64,000 bases of DNA from Acidobacteria bacterium AB60 (GCA_008682415.1 VANK01000001.1:124001-188000), one strand, 5' to 3'; counted from the stretch's first letter, positions 33,147 to 40,603 are shown. Program-made: numbers and translations. The notes: generated by a model not told the origin, from the sequence alone.

Positions 33147-34397
33147 TCAATGTCCCGGCATCATGCCCCACAGCATCACCATGGTCATGCCGATGACGAT
33201 GATGCTCGTGCTCCAGGCGATGACGTTCCAGAGTCGCGAGTTCTTGTGGCTGCCCATCAGATCGTGACGGTTGATGAGGAGCAGCATGAGGATGATGACG
33301 ACGGGGAGGAGAACGCCATTGAGAACCTGGGAGAGGATGGCGAAGTTGATGAGTTGCGCGTCGGGCAGGAGCAGCACGGTGGCCGCGCCGCCCGCAATCA
33401 GCAGCGTATAGAGCCAGTAGAAGGTGGGCGCCTCGCGGAAGCTCTTGTCCACGCCGGACTCGAGGCCGAGGCCTTCGCACACGGTATAGGCCGTGGAGAG
33501 GGGAAGGATGGACGCCGAAAAGACTGAGGCGTTGAAGAGGCCAAAGGCGAAGAGCACGAAGGCGTAGTCGCCGGCCAGTGGGCGCATGGCTTCAGCGGCG
33601 TCTGCCGCTACCTGGATGGCGCCCATACCGTGCACGAAGAGGGTGGCCGCGCAGGCCACGACGATAAACCAGGCGACCAGGTCGGTGAAGAAGCTGCCCA
33701 CGATGACGTCGAGGCGCGATGCGGGATAGTCCTTGACGCGAATGCCTTTTTCCACAATCGAAGACTGCAGATAGAACTGCATCCAGGGGGCAATGGTGGT
33801 GCCTACGACGCCGATGGCGGTGTAGATGTAGGCCTTGTCGTGCCACACGCTGCGCGCGGGCAGCTTGACGGTGGCCAGCAGGGCATCGTGCCAACTGGGC
33901 TGGGAGAGCACGCCGGTAAAGATGTAGGCGATGTAGACCACCGAGGCGATGAGAAAGATCTTCTCGGTGCTCTTGTAGTTTCCCTTGACGACCATGAGCC
34001 ACACGAGGGCGGCGCAGACGGGCACGCTGAACCATTTCGTCACGTGAAACAGGTGCAGGCTGCCGGTGATGCCGATGAACTCGGTGACCACGTTGGTGTA
34101 GTTGACGACGACCAGCAGCATCATGAGGACGAAGGTCAGGCGCAGGCCGAACTCTTCGCGGATGAGGTCGCTGAGGCCCTTGCCCGTGACCACGCCCATG
34201 CGGGCGCACATCTCCTGCACCACGATCAGGGCAATGGTGATGGGGAGGATGGTCCAGAGGAGGGTGTAGCCGAACTGTGCGCCGGCCTGGGAGTAGGTGA
34301 GGATGCCGCCGGAATCGTTATCGACGTTGGCGGTGATGAACCCGGGGCCGAGCACGGCGAGAAACAAAAGGATACGGGTTCGCCAACGCTTCCACAT
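33147..34397 (-). CDS. Nramp-related divalent metal transporter with altered ion-site motifs
   Basis: A 416-residue protein with about 11 transmembrane segments and the LeuT-like Nramp fold (GPGFITANVDNDSGG in helix 1, ALIVVQEMCARMGVVTGKGL, VVTEFIGITG). The classic helix 1 motif DPGN reads D-N-D-S, and the helix 6 MPH reads A-P-W-M, so the ion selectivity of typical Mn/Fe Nramps cannot be assumed. Related clades carry magnesium, which is a possibility. It stands alone; the octamer inverted repeat at 34480-34588 lies just upstream. Confidence 0.82.
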   Translation of the reverse strand: MWKRWRTRILLFLAVLGPGFITANVDNDSGGILTYSQAGAQFGYTLLWTILPITIALIVVQEMCARMGVVTGKGLSDLIREEFGLRLTFVLMMLLVVVNYTNVVTEFIGITGSLHLFHVTKWFSVPVCAALVWLMVVKGNYKSTEKIFLIASVVYIAYIFTGVLSQPSWHDALLATVKLPARSVWHDKAYIYTAIGVVGTTIAPWMQFYLQSSIVEKGIRVKDYPASRLDVIVGSFFTDLVAWFIVVACAATLFVHGMGAIQVAADAAEAMRPLAGDYAFVLFAFGLFNASVFSASILPLSTAYTVCEGLGLESGVDKSFREAPTFYWLYTLLIAGGAATVLLLPDAQLINFAILSQVLNGVLLPVVIILMLLLINRHDLMGSHKNSRLWNVIAWSTSIIVIGMTMVMLWGMMPGH

Positions 34398-34479
34398 GCG
34401 GTCGAGGATCCTGCGGGGGATTCATGTGCTTCCTCAAAGACCATAGCAGGCTGGGGGCAGATGGGCGAACCCCTGAATG

Positions 34480-34588
34480 CGCGAGTGAAGAAGTGAAGGT
34501 GTGAAGAAGTGAACCAAGGATGAATCGGACGCCAGTCTTGAGATCCTTGCCGGTTCACCTTTTCACTTTTTCACTTCTTCACCTCGCT
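34480..34588. repeat. octamer repeat (GTGANNNN) forming a long inverted repeat, second locus
   Basis: The left arm (about 34480-34515) reads GCGAGTGAAGAAGTGAAGGT GTGAAGAA GTGAACC. The right arm (about 34553-34588) is its near reverse complement, with TTCACCTTTTCACTTTTTCA. Arms of about 35 bases enclose 38 bases. The 8-base periodicity matches 21373-21490 and 35449-35958. It lies between the divergent transporter and ribbon-helix-helix genes. Confidence 0.75.
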
Positions 34589-34617
34589 CCATGACTTGTG
34601 CTTATCTATGTATCAAG

Positions 34618-34629
34618 GTACATTGGTAC
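34618..34629. promoter_or_regulatory. candidate RHH operator, GTAC-ATTG-GTAC
   Basis: Two GTAC palindromes four bases apart lie three bases before the ribbon-helix-helix start and are kept as GTAC-ATCG-GTAC in the decayed copy at 36689. Short tandem palindromes are the usual sites of ribbon-helix-helix proteins, so autoregulation is possible. Confidence 0.4.
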
Positions 34630-34631
34630 GC

Positions 34632-34907
34632 ATGGCGGACGAGAAGAAGGAACGGGAACCGGTGGAGGTGGAGCGGGTGCAGACCGGCGTGCGGCTGGAG
34701 AAGCGCATGCTGAAGGTGCTGAAGGCGGTGGCCGAGCAGAAGGACATGACGCTGGGCGACCTGCTGGAGGGCATCGTGCTGCATGCCTTCGAGGGGAAGG
34801 CGCCGTTCTCGCAACAGACGCTGAAGGAGATCGAGCAGTTCAAGGTCCTCTATGGAATGACGCTGCGCGCCTCCGACAGCCACAACCTGAAGGAGAGGCG
34901 CCGATGA
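34632..34907 (+). CDS. ribbon-helix-helix (CopG-like) DNA-binding protein
   Basis: A 91-residue protein. The segment TGVRLEKRMLKVLKAVAEQK gives the beta-strand and first helix of a ribbon-helix-helix fold, followed by the second helix in MTLGDLLEGIVLHAFEG. The C-terminal half (LKEIEQFKVLYGMTLRASDS) is helical. The start at 34632 matches the break in homology of the decayed copy, where the ATG has become ACG; ATG 34608 is an alternative. It overlaps the secreted START-like gene by ATGA, so the two form a coupled pair. No toxin gene is adjacent, so a toxin-antitoxin role is not indicated. Confidence 0.72.
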   Translation: MADEKKEREPVEVERVQTGVRLEKRMLKVLKAVAEQKDMTLGDLLEGIVLHAFEGKAPFSQQTLKEIEQFKVLYGMTLRASDSHNLKERRR

Positions 34908-35458
34908 GGCGGGCCGTGAGTTTGCTGATGGCTGGTGCTCTCTGGTTGGCCGGACAGGCCTGTTCGGCCCAGGAGGAGGGTCGTATGCATACGGAAACCT
35001 CATTCGAAGTGGTAGTGCACGCGCGCTACGCGGAGGCGGCGGTGCTGTTCAGCCCGGAGGGCGAGCGCGCGTGGGCTGGAAAACACTGGGACCCGCAGTA
35101 CCTGTACAACCCGTCTCCCGGCCAGGACAGGGAGGGAGCCGTGTTTACGATTACCCATCGCGGCGGTTTGAAGGCCACGTGGGTGACTGCCCGGCGCGAC
35201 CTGGAGGCGCGGCACTTCCAGTACGTGTACTTCATGCCGGAAATCATGGTGACAACCATCGACGTGCGATTCAGACCCATCAACTCCGGAATGACCCAGG
35301 TGAGCGTCACCTATGCGCGGACGGCTGTGACCGCCGAGGGTGACGAGCATGTGAAGGTCCTGACCGACGGCGATCGGGCTGCCGGTAAAGAGTGGCAGGC
35401 CGCGATTGAGGGGTATCTGAAGACGGCCCACGCGGGTGATCCAGTGATGAAAAGGTGA
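34904..35458 (+). CDS. secreted START-like (SRPBCC) protein
   Basis: A 184-residue protein. A signal peptide (LLMAGALWLAGQACSAQ) precedes a helix-grip domain: TSFEVVVHARYAEAAVLF, AGKHWDPQYLYNPSPGQD, EARHFQYVYFMPEIMVTTID and a long C-terminal helix (GDRAAGKEWQAAIEGYLKT). It is probably periplasmic, and the ligand is unknown. The start overlaps the ribbon-helix-helix stop as ATGA. The last seven residues and the stop codon are encoded by the start of the octamer repeat array, which shows that the repeat has grown into the gene end or supplies its stop. Confidence 0.72.
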   Translation: MRRAVSLLMAGALWLAGQACSAQEEGRMHTETSFEVVVHARYAEAAVLFSPEGERAWAGKHWDPQYLYNPSPGQDREGAVFTITHRGGLKATWVTARRDLEARHFQYVYFMPEIMVTTIDVRFRPINSGMTQVSVTYARTAVTAEGDEHVKVLTDGDRAAGKEWQAAIEGYLKTAHAGDPVMKR

Positions 35459-35958
35459 AAAGGTGAACGGGTAAAAAGGTGAAGGGTGCCCACCCCCTCC
35501 CTCGTTGCACTGGTTTTGGTGCAAAAGTGAAAAGGTGAATGGGTGAAGAGGAGGTGAATGGGTGAAGTGGTGACGCGGTGATCGAGTGATGAAGTGATTG
35601 CGTGATGAGGCGATGCAAGCTGCGATCCCCCTAGTGATGAAGTTGCGGACCCACCCCACCCCCCTCCCCCTTTGCACCGGTTTTGGTGCAAAAGTGAAAA
35701 GGTGAAGGGGTGAAAAGGTGAAATGGTGCCCGACGCGGGGTAATTGAGTGATGAAGTGATTGAGTGATGAAGTGATCACGTTGCGACCACCTCCCTCGTT
35801 GCACTGGTTTTGGTGCAAAAGTGAAAAGGTGATGGGTGCCCCCGGTGATCAGCGACGAGGTGATCGGGTTGCGGACCCACCCCCACCCCCTCCCCCTTTG
35901 CACCGGTTTTGGTGCGGATGCAATCAGGTGAATAGGTGAAGACTTGATGTAAGGGTGC
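35449..35958. repeat. four-unit composite repeat: C-tract, hairpin, GTGANNNN octamers
   Basis: Four units repeat in the order C-tract, hairpin TTGCACY-GGTTTT-GGTGCAA, AAGTGAAAAGGTGA and further octamers. Hairpins lie at 35505-35524, 35672-35691, 35799-35818 and 35898-35915 (last arm imperfect). Units alternate in type: 1 and 3 have CTCCCTCG before the hairpin, 2 and 4 have GCGGACCC and C-runs of 3/4/6/5 and 3/5/5/5 split by single bases, which on the minus strand are G-quadruplex motifs. Units 1 to 3 are 294 bases apart and 2 to 4 are 226. No ORF with coding character lies in the array. Confidence 0.85.
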
Positions 35959-35974
35959 GGGGATGGCCCAGTCG

Positions 35975-36301
35975 TCATTGTTTGGCGAACATTCGTCTGG
36001 CGGCGGAGAGAGAGACCTGTGCCGCATAGAGGAGATGCGTGGATTCCTCCCGATCAATTGCGCCGAGGGCCATGCCGTAGGTGACGCAGTTGATGAAGGC
36101 CTGGATGTCGGTGGGTGTTTCGGTGCGTGGCAAGGCGAGACGGTACGCGTGGCAAGCGGCGTCATGCCGGGTATCTTGATCGGCACCGAGGGTACCGGCG
36201 GCGCGGTAGGCCTGTTTGTAGGCAGCGAGGCAGCGCTCGACCGCTGCACAGACGGGCGAGGTCACCTCGGCGGGTGGCAGTACTTCAGGAAGTTGCAGCA
36301 T
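35975..36301 (-). CDS. small protein of unknown function
   Basis: A 108-residue protein with helical character (VTSPVCAAVERCLAAYKQAY, then DIQAFINCVTYGMALGAIDR and a C-terminal SLSAARRMFA). Four cysteines are spread over the sequence without a metal motif. AAGGAG lies exactly seven bases before the ATG, so translation is well supported. It sits between the composite repeat array and a minus-strand terminator at 36369-36394, so it is expressed from its own short promoter region. I do not recognise the family. Confidence 0.72.
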   Translation of the reverse strand: MLQLPEVLPPAEVTSPVCAAVERCLAAYKQAYRAAGTLGADQDTRHDAACHAYRLALPRTETPTDIQAFINCVTYGMALGAIDREESTHLLYAAQVSLSAARRMFAKQ

Positions 36302-36368
36302 TCTTCGGCTCCTTGGAGGCGCTAAAGCCGGCCCGAGGAAGAGCGGCTCCGACTGCGCCCCAATGAAA

Positions 36369-36394
36369 AACGCCCGCGACGGATCGCGGGCGTT
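36369..36394 (-). terminator. Rho-independent terminator on the minus strand
   Basis: AACGCCCGCGA-TCCG-TCGCGGGCGTT is a perfect 11-bp stem followed by TTT on the minus strand. It would stop a transcript arriving from the right, that is from the methyltransferase gene or from an unannotated RNA starting in the AT-rich region. Confidence 0.75.
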
Positions 36395-36525
36395 GCTCAG
36401 ATGAGTATCTAAAACGATGATGGCACAAACGGCATAATTAACTCACAGTCTGGAACAAGTTTTTTGCGCTGATTTTAAAGGCGGTTACAAGCTTTTTTCG
36501 ATTTTGCCTCTTGACAAGATTTTGG
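36395..36525 (-). ncRNA. possible small RNA ending at the 36369 terminator
   Basis: On the minus strand an AT-rich region with TTGTTC (36460-36455) and TTAATT/TAATTA about 16 bases on could form a promoter, leading to a transcript of about 60-70 bases that ends at the strong hairpin. The AT-richness and the isolated terminator are what suggest it; no known RNA family is recognised. Confidence 0.25.
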
Positions 36526-36545
36526 AGGGAAAGGGGGGAATTAGA

Positions 36546-36580
36546 GGGAATAGGGAATAGGGAATAGGGAACAGGGAACG
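36546..36580 (+). repeat. heptamer tandem repeat (GGGAAYN)5
   Basis: GGGAATA occurs three times, then GGGAACA and GGGAACG, in perfect 7-base register. It is the same family as 14101-14128. Confidence 0.8.
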
Positions 36581-36688
36581 GACAGGGTCGGGTTGGGCGG
36601 CAGCGTTCGTTGCTGCTGACTTTAGGTGTTTTTCCCCCAGCGCGATCGAGTGATGCCGTGATTGAGTGACCAGATGCTAGTTGCCTCA

Positions 36689-36757
36689 GTACATCGGTAC
36701 ACACGGCGGACGAGAAGAAGGAACGGGAACCGGCTGAGGTGGAGCGGGTGCATTAAC
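36689..36757 (+). pseudogene. decayed copy of the RHH gene 5' end
   Basis: Sixty-four bases (36689-36752) match 34618-34681 with five differences, including the operator-like GTAC-4-GTAC and the first 17 codons of the ribbon-helix-helix gene. The start codon ATG is ACG here, and TAA follows immediately after the homology ends. It shows that part of the cassette was once duplicated or that a second copy was deleted. Confidence 0.85.
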
Positions 36758-36769
36758 GGCAGTGCTGGA

Positions 36770-37393
36770 TCAGCGCCGGGTGAAGGCTCCGTACCAGAAT
36801 GCCTTGCCTGCGGGAAGTTCCTGGCGGGTGTTGTCAACCAGCGGAAAGCCCTTTTCTGCGAGCAGGCGCACAAGACCGTCCACGTCGATCAGCGCGAAGT
36901 CGCGCTTGAGGTCCTGCATCGAGGCGTAGCTGGTCGCTGCCACGGCCTGGGCGGTGTCACTCGGCAGTTGTAATACGACGGCAAGAGTACCCGAGGGTTC
37001 GACCAGGGCGAGCGCATTGTCGAGTGCGCGTCCCAGGCCGGCGTGTTCAAAGATGAGCGCCGCGTAGACGAGGTCGACCTGAGGGATCGAGAGGACATCG
37101 TGTGCCAGGTCGTGGCAGTGCGACTCCAGGCCTGGCAGCTGCGGGAATCGCCGATGAACCTGGTCCAGATATTTTTGGTTGATATCGACACCCACCACTC
37201 TCTTTGTGGCGGCGGAGTCAATGTGCTCGAGGCCGTTTCCGCCGGCGATTCCCAACACCGCAACACTGGCTGGGCGAAAGCGATCGAGCGCGCGCCGAAA
37301 TAGTTGGGAGAGGGCGGGGGTCTGCCGCACACCCTCGGAACTCATGTGGCCTTCGTAGTCCTCAAGGGAGATGGCGAGCCATGGATTGGGCAC
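36770..37393 (-). CDS. class I SAM-dependent methyltransferase
   Basis: A 207-residue protein that starts with NPWLAISLEDYEGHM, a pattern found in a group of small bacterial methyltransferases. Motif I is SVAVLGIAGGNGLEHID, the end of strand 2 is VVGVDINQKYLD, and VDLVYAALIFEHAGL holds the region after motif II. The GTG at 37393 is preceded by AAGG close by; longer frames are low-complexity. Substrate unknown. It is transcribed towards the decayed RHH fragment. Confidence 0.75.
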   Translation of the reverse strand: MPNPWLAISLEDYEGHMSSEGVRQTPALSQLFRRALDRFRPASVAVLGIAGGNGLEHIDSAATKRVVGVDINQKYLDQVHRRFPQLPGLESHCHDLAHDVLSIPQVDLVYAALIFEHAGLGRALDNALALVEPSGTLAVVLQLPSDTAQAVAATSYASMQDLKRDFALIDVDGLVRLLAEKGFPLVDNTRQELPAGKAFWYGAFTRR

Positions 37394-37460
37394 GCCTTCA
37401 TGGTACCGAGGAGCAGGGTCGCCCAGCCAGGTGGCGGCAGGAAGAGAGGCAGCGTTCCTC

Positions 37461-39365
37461 CTACGGCTGTTGTGCTGAGGCTTGCAGGGGATGCACGGAG
37501 CTGAAGGGGATCTCCATGGTGCCGACCTTGCGGGTGGAGGCGTCGTAGACGCCGGTGCGAAGCCAGTACTGGCCGCGGGGGACGTCGATGTCGGCGTGGA
37601 GCTGCACGCCGGTCTGCTCGAAGATCTTCCAGATGTCGGGCTTGATGTTGAGGGCGACGAGGTGATCGCGGCGATTGGCGATCTGGCCATAGCGGTCGTA
37701 GACGATGAGGTTCAGGTTGAGGGTGCCCTTGTGGAGGCCGTCAGCGGGATCGAGGGGGAGATCGAGGTCCTTGAGATCGATGGCGAAGTCGACGGAGTAG
37801 CGATCGTGGGGGCCCTTGACGGGGCTGTCGGGTGCGGGGGCGGGGGCGGTGTCCGGCGCCGATGCGGGAAGGATCTTCACCTTGTAGAGGATCTGGCCGG
37901 TCTGGGGAAGGCCGAAGTCCATGAAGGGCTGGAGAGGATTGGCGCCGTTGTGCGCTGCCTGCTGCACGGCGCGGCTCTGGGCGGTTTGCGCGGCGCCGGG
38001 GAGGCCTTCGTCGCGCGCGTAGTAGCCCTGGCGGTAGCAGAGGGTGTAGGAGCCGCCGGCGACATCGACGTGGATCTTGCGGAGAGCGCCATTCATGTTG
38101 GTGTCGCTGGGCGAATAGGAGAGGGTGTAGAAGTCGGAGCTGGTGGAGACGACCTTGTCGACGATGGAGGCGAGGTCGTTGCCGTTGTAGAAGGCGCGGC
38201 CGCCGGTTTGCTGCGCCACCATGTCCATGGCGGCGTTGCTGGAGTTATTGGCGATGTCTTCGCCGGCGAGGGCGTGATCGAATCCGCCGCTGGCGGTGGT
38301 GACGGCGGCCTGTCCGGTGACGATGTTGGAGGAGTCGGCGGTAGAGGGGGCGAATCCGGCGGCTGGCCCGAGCAGCTGCTGCGCGTTGCCGATGGTGGGG
38401 TCGAGGGTGTGCTCGGCGGTATGCAGGGAGTGGGTCCAGGCGCCGCGGACATCGACGGGGTAGAGGGCGACCCGGGCCGCGGAGAGCAGGTTCACGGTCT
38501 TCGGAGTGATGTCGTCGAAGCGCATATCGGTCAGGCCGAAGATGTCGAGGGGGAAGGCGCCGGTCATCCAGATGAGGTTTTTGCGTCCGGGAAAGGCGGC
38601 GAGGTAGGAGGCGAGCTGTTGCAGGGCCTGGGTGGTGCGGTATTCGCGGTCGGAGGTCTGGGCGTACTGCGTCTCCTTGAGGAACTGCTGGAAGGCCTCG
38701 ATCATGTTGGCCGGGCCGGCGGTGGTGAGGGCTCCGGGACCGGCGCCGACCATCTGATTCATCAGGCCTACAACGGTGTCCTGCGCGGTGGCTTCTTCCT
38801 GGGACTGGAGCAGGACGGCGGGCTCAGGCTTGTCGTTCTTGCGATAGCCGAGGGCGCGGGCCAGCAGGTAGGGATCGTCGGCGAAGCCCTGGACGAAGCT
38901 GAGCCGCTGGCTGAGGGTGAAGATGGCCAGGCGCGATCCGGGCTTGAGGGTCTTGAGAAAGTGCTGGGCTGCTTGCCGCAGATAGATCTGGTCCGCCATG
39001 GGGGTATTGAGGGCGTCAAGCAGAAGGATATTGACGGCGGGCGGCGGGGCGATGGGCGAGAAGTTGGTGAAGACATCAGGGGGAAGCTGAGGGAACTGGA
39101 TGGTCTGAGCCTGGGCGGAGCTGAGGGCGCGGTGTTCTTCAAAGAAGTTGAGCGGCTGGGGCTTGCCCTGTTCGGTGACGGTGAAGTTTTCCCGCTTGAG
39201 GCCGGTCACCGGATTGCCGCCGCGGTCGGTCACCAGGACGTCGATGAGGACGGCGCGGCTGTTCACGCGCAGGGTGGTGTCGGGATCGGCCGGCGCGTTT
39301 TGTGCGAAGGTGCTTGCTGTTTGGGTGAGAACGATGGCAACAAGACAAAGAGCAAGGCGCTTCAC
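37461..39365 (-). CDS. secreted VWA-domain protein, acidobacterial type
   Basis: A 634-residue exported protein. A signal peptide (LALCLVAIVLTQTASTFAQ) is followed by a short beta domain that ends NFTVTEQGKPQPLNFFEEH, a von Willebrand factor A region (PAVNILLLDALNTP, RKNLIWMTGAFPLDIFG, RVALYPVDVRGA) with a degraded metal-ion site, and the C-terminal GGRAFYNGNDLASIVDKVV, then FYTLSYSPSD. This is the pattern of the large VWA family found in acidobacteria. The GTG at 39365 has AGGAGG six bases upstream. It probably binds partners at the cell envelope. Confidence 0.85.
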   Translation of the reverse strand: MKRLALCLVAIVLTQTASTFAQNAPADPDTTLRVNSRAVLIDVLVTDRGGNPVTGLKRENFTVTEQGKPQPLNFFEEHRALSSAQAQTIQFPQLPPDVFTNFSPIAPPPAVNILLLDALNTPMADQIYLRQAAQHFLKTLKPGSRLAIFTLSQRLSFVQGFADDPYLLARALGYRKNDKPEPAVLLQSQEEATAQDTVVGLMNQMVGAGPGALTTAGPANMIEAFQQFLKETQYAQTSDREYRTTQALQQLASYLAAFPGRKNLIWMTGAFPLDIFGLTDMRFDDITPKTVNLLSAARVALYPVDVRGAWTHSLHTAEHTLDPTIGNAQQLLGPAAGFAPSTADSSNIVTGQAAVTTASGGFDHALAGEDIANNSSNAAMDMVAQQTGGRAFYNGNDLASIVDKVVSTSSDFYTLSYSPSDTNMNGALRKIHVDVAGGSYTLCYRQGYYARDEGLPGAAQTAQSRAVQQAAHNGANPLQPFMDFGLPQTGQILYKVKILPASAPDTAPAPAPDSPVKGPHDRYSVDFAIDLKDLDLPLDPADGLHKGTLNLNLIVYDRYGQIANRRDHLVALNIKPDIWKIFEQTGVQLHADIDVPRGQYWLRTGVYDASTRKVGTMEIPFSSVHPLQASAQQP

Positions 39366-39421
39366 GGGGGCCCTCCTGCGCTGGGGCAAGATTACCACCG
39401 CAGGCGGCGTTCAGCTTTTGG

Positions 39422-40603
39422 CTACTCCTTTGGTTTGGCCGCGCCGGCTCCGCCGACAGCGAAGATGCGGGGGATGCGGTCTTCGGGCGCGGGCAGCGCA
39501 GGGAAGGGCGCATGGGGTTCGGTCTGATACCAGTACGCGACGGAGTAGAAGTTGTCGGAGCGATGGTTGCCATGGCCGTGCTCGATGGTGACCTTGATGG
39601 ACTTCTCAAAGGTGATGGGGCTTTCGGTGTGCCAGCGGTAGAGGCAGTAACGTCCGCCGATGCGCTCGGCATCGATGATGCAGGGCGCGCCGTTATGAGC
39701 GTAGGAGAAGGGCTGGCCGTTGAAGTCCCATGCGCCGTTGAAGTAGTCCTCGGTGCCGGTGCCGTTGATGGTGGGCAACTGATCGCCGTCGATGAAGAAC
39801 ATGTCGTCGCCTTCGCCGAACCAGCCCTCCTGGTTTTGTTCGACGGCGTGGGTGACGCCGATGAAGTGACCGCGGCCAGTGGCCTCGAGATAGACGTAGT
39901 TGGATTCGCCTTTCAGATTCTTGATGCCGTCGACGGACTTATCCCAGTTGACCTGCCAGTCTTCGACCGTGGCTTTGGGGGGAGCGGATTGGCGGTACTG
40001 GGCGTGGAAGCGGCCGATGTCGGCGGGCAGCGACGGCAGGGTGACGTAGTCGAGGGCGTAGTAGAGGCTGTCGACGCGCTGCTTGCCCTGGTTGGTCACG
40101 GTGACCTTGGCGGCGGAGGAGAAGGGCATCTCGAAGTAGGCGTTGAGCGCCTTGACGGGCGCGACGGTGAGCAACTCGGACTGGTAGGTGAAGTACTCGC
40201 CGAGGCCGAGGCCGTAGAAGTCGCCGATGGGGGCTTCGATGGAGGGGCTGGATTCGCCATCCCACCAGGCGCGCAGGACCAGGTTCTTGAGATGGTGCTG
40301 GTCCTTGGTGCTGATGGTGAACCAGATGTGGGTAATGGCGCCGGCCCCGGTGACGTCGAGGAGGGTGGCGGTGGCGCCGGGTTCCACGGGTACGGCATCG
40401 GCGTTGCCCCCGGTGCGATCCCAGGAGGAGGAGCGGCGGGCTTTGTAGGAGCGCAGGCGGGCCAGGTCGAGGAGGCCGTCGGGGACGGAGGGCGCGTCGG
40501 GCGGAAGAGCGCCGGCGATGCGGGGAGCGGCACCGAGGGAGGCGAGCGCGCCGGCGGAGCCGAGGGTGCCGAGCAGCTTGCGTCGGGTGGAGGAGATGGT
40601 CAT
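39422..40603 (-). CDS. exported DUF2961 (GH172-type) protein
   Basis: A 393-residue protein. The N-terminus has a Tat signal (SSTRRKLLGTLGSAGALASLG). DUF2961 is seen in GAGAITHIWFTISTKDQHHL, GDFYGLGLGEYFTYQSELL and GDDMFFIDGDQLPTINGTGTEDYFNGAW. Members of this family have been assigned to glycoside hydrolase family GH172, which includes difructose-dianhydride and D-arabinofuranosidase activities. The acidic TGTEDYFNGAW motif is conserved. It follows the VWA gene by 56 bases on the same strand. The exact sugar is unknown. Confidence 0.85.
   Translation of the reverse strand: MTISSTRRKLLGTLGSAGALASLGAAPRIAGALPPDAPSVPDGLLDLARLRSYKARRSSSWDRTGGNADAVPVEPGATATLLDVTGAGAITHIWFTISTKDQHHLKNLVLRAWWDGESSPSIEAPIGDFYGLGLGEYFTYQSELLTVAPVKALNAYFEMPFSSAAKVTVTNQGKQRVDSLYYALDYVTLPSLPADIGRFHAQYRQSAPPKATVEDWQVNWDKSVDGIKNLKGESNYVYLEATGRGHFIGVTHAVEQNQEGWFGEGDDMFFIDGDQLPTINGTGTEDYFNGAWDFNGQPFSYAHNGAPCIIDAERIGGRYCLYRWHTESPITFEKSIKVTIEHGHGNHRSDNFYSVAYWYQTEPHAPFPALPAPEDRIPRIFAVGGAGAAKPKE

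Larger units (their letters stand above)
36302..36769. other. 467-base intergenic region with repeats and regulatory signals
   Basis: It holds, in order, the Shine-Dalgarno of the 108-residue gene, a minus-strand terminator, a strikingly AT-rich stretch (36400-36520) in a GC-rich chromosome, three direct ACAAG-N-TTTT repeats (36455, 36487, 36514), five GGGAAYA-type heptamers, an octamer tract (36645-36675) and the decayed RHH fragment. No complete gene is seen. Confidence 0.6.

Noticed and set aside
34632..35458. RHH gene pair as a toxin-antitoxin module
   Set aside because: The second product is exported and has a START-like fold, not a toxin fold.
35449..35958. Composite repeats as a CRISPR array
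   Set aside because: Units are irregular (226-294 bases between like units), the 'spacers' are themselves octamer repeats, and there are no cas genes.
37482..39527. Long open frame of 681 codons on the plus strand opposite the VWA gene
   Set aside because: Composition is Gly/Val/Asp-rich without domains, while the minus strand has a signal peptide, a Shine-Dalgarno and family motifs. Stop-free antisense frames are common at this GC content.
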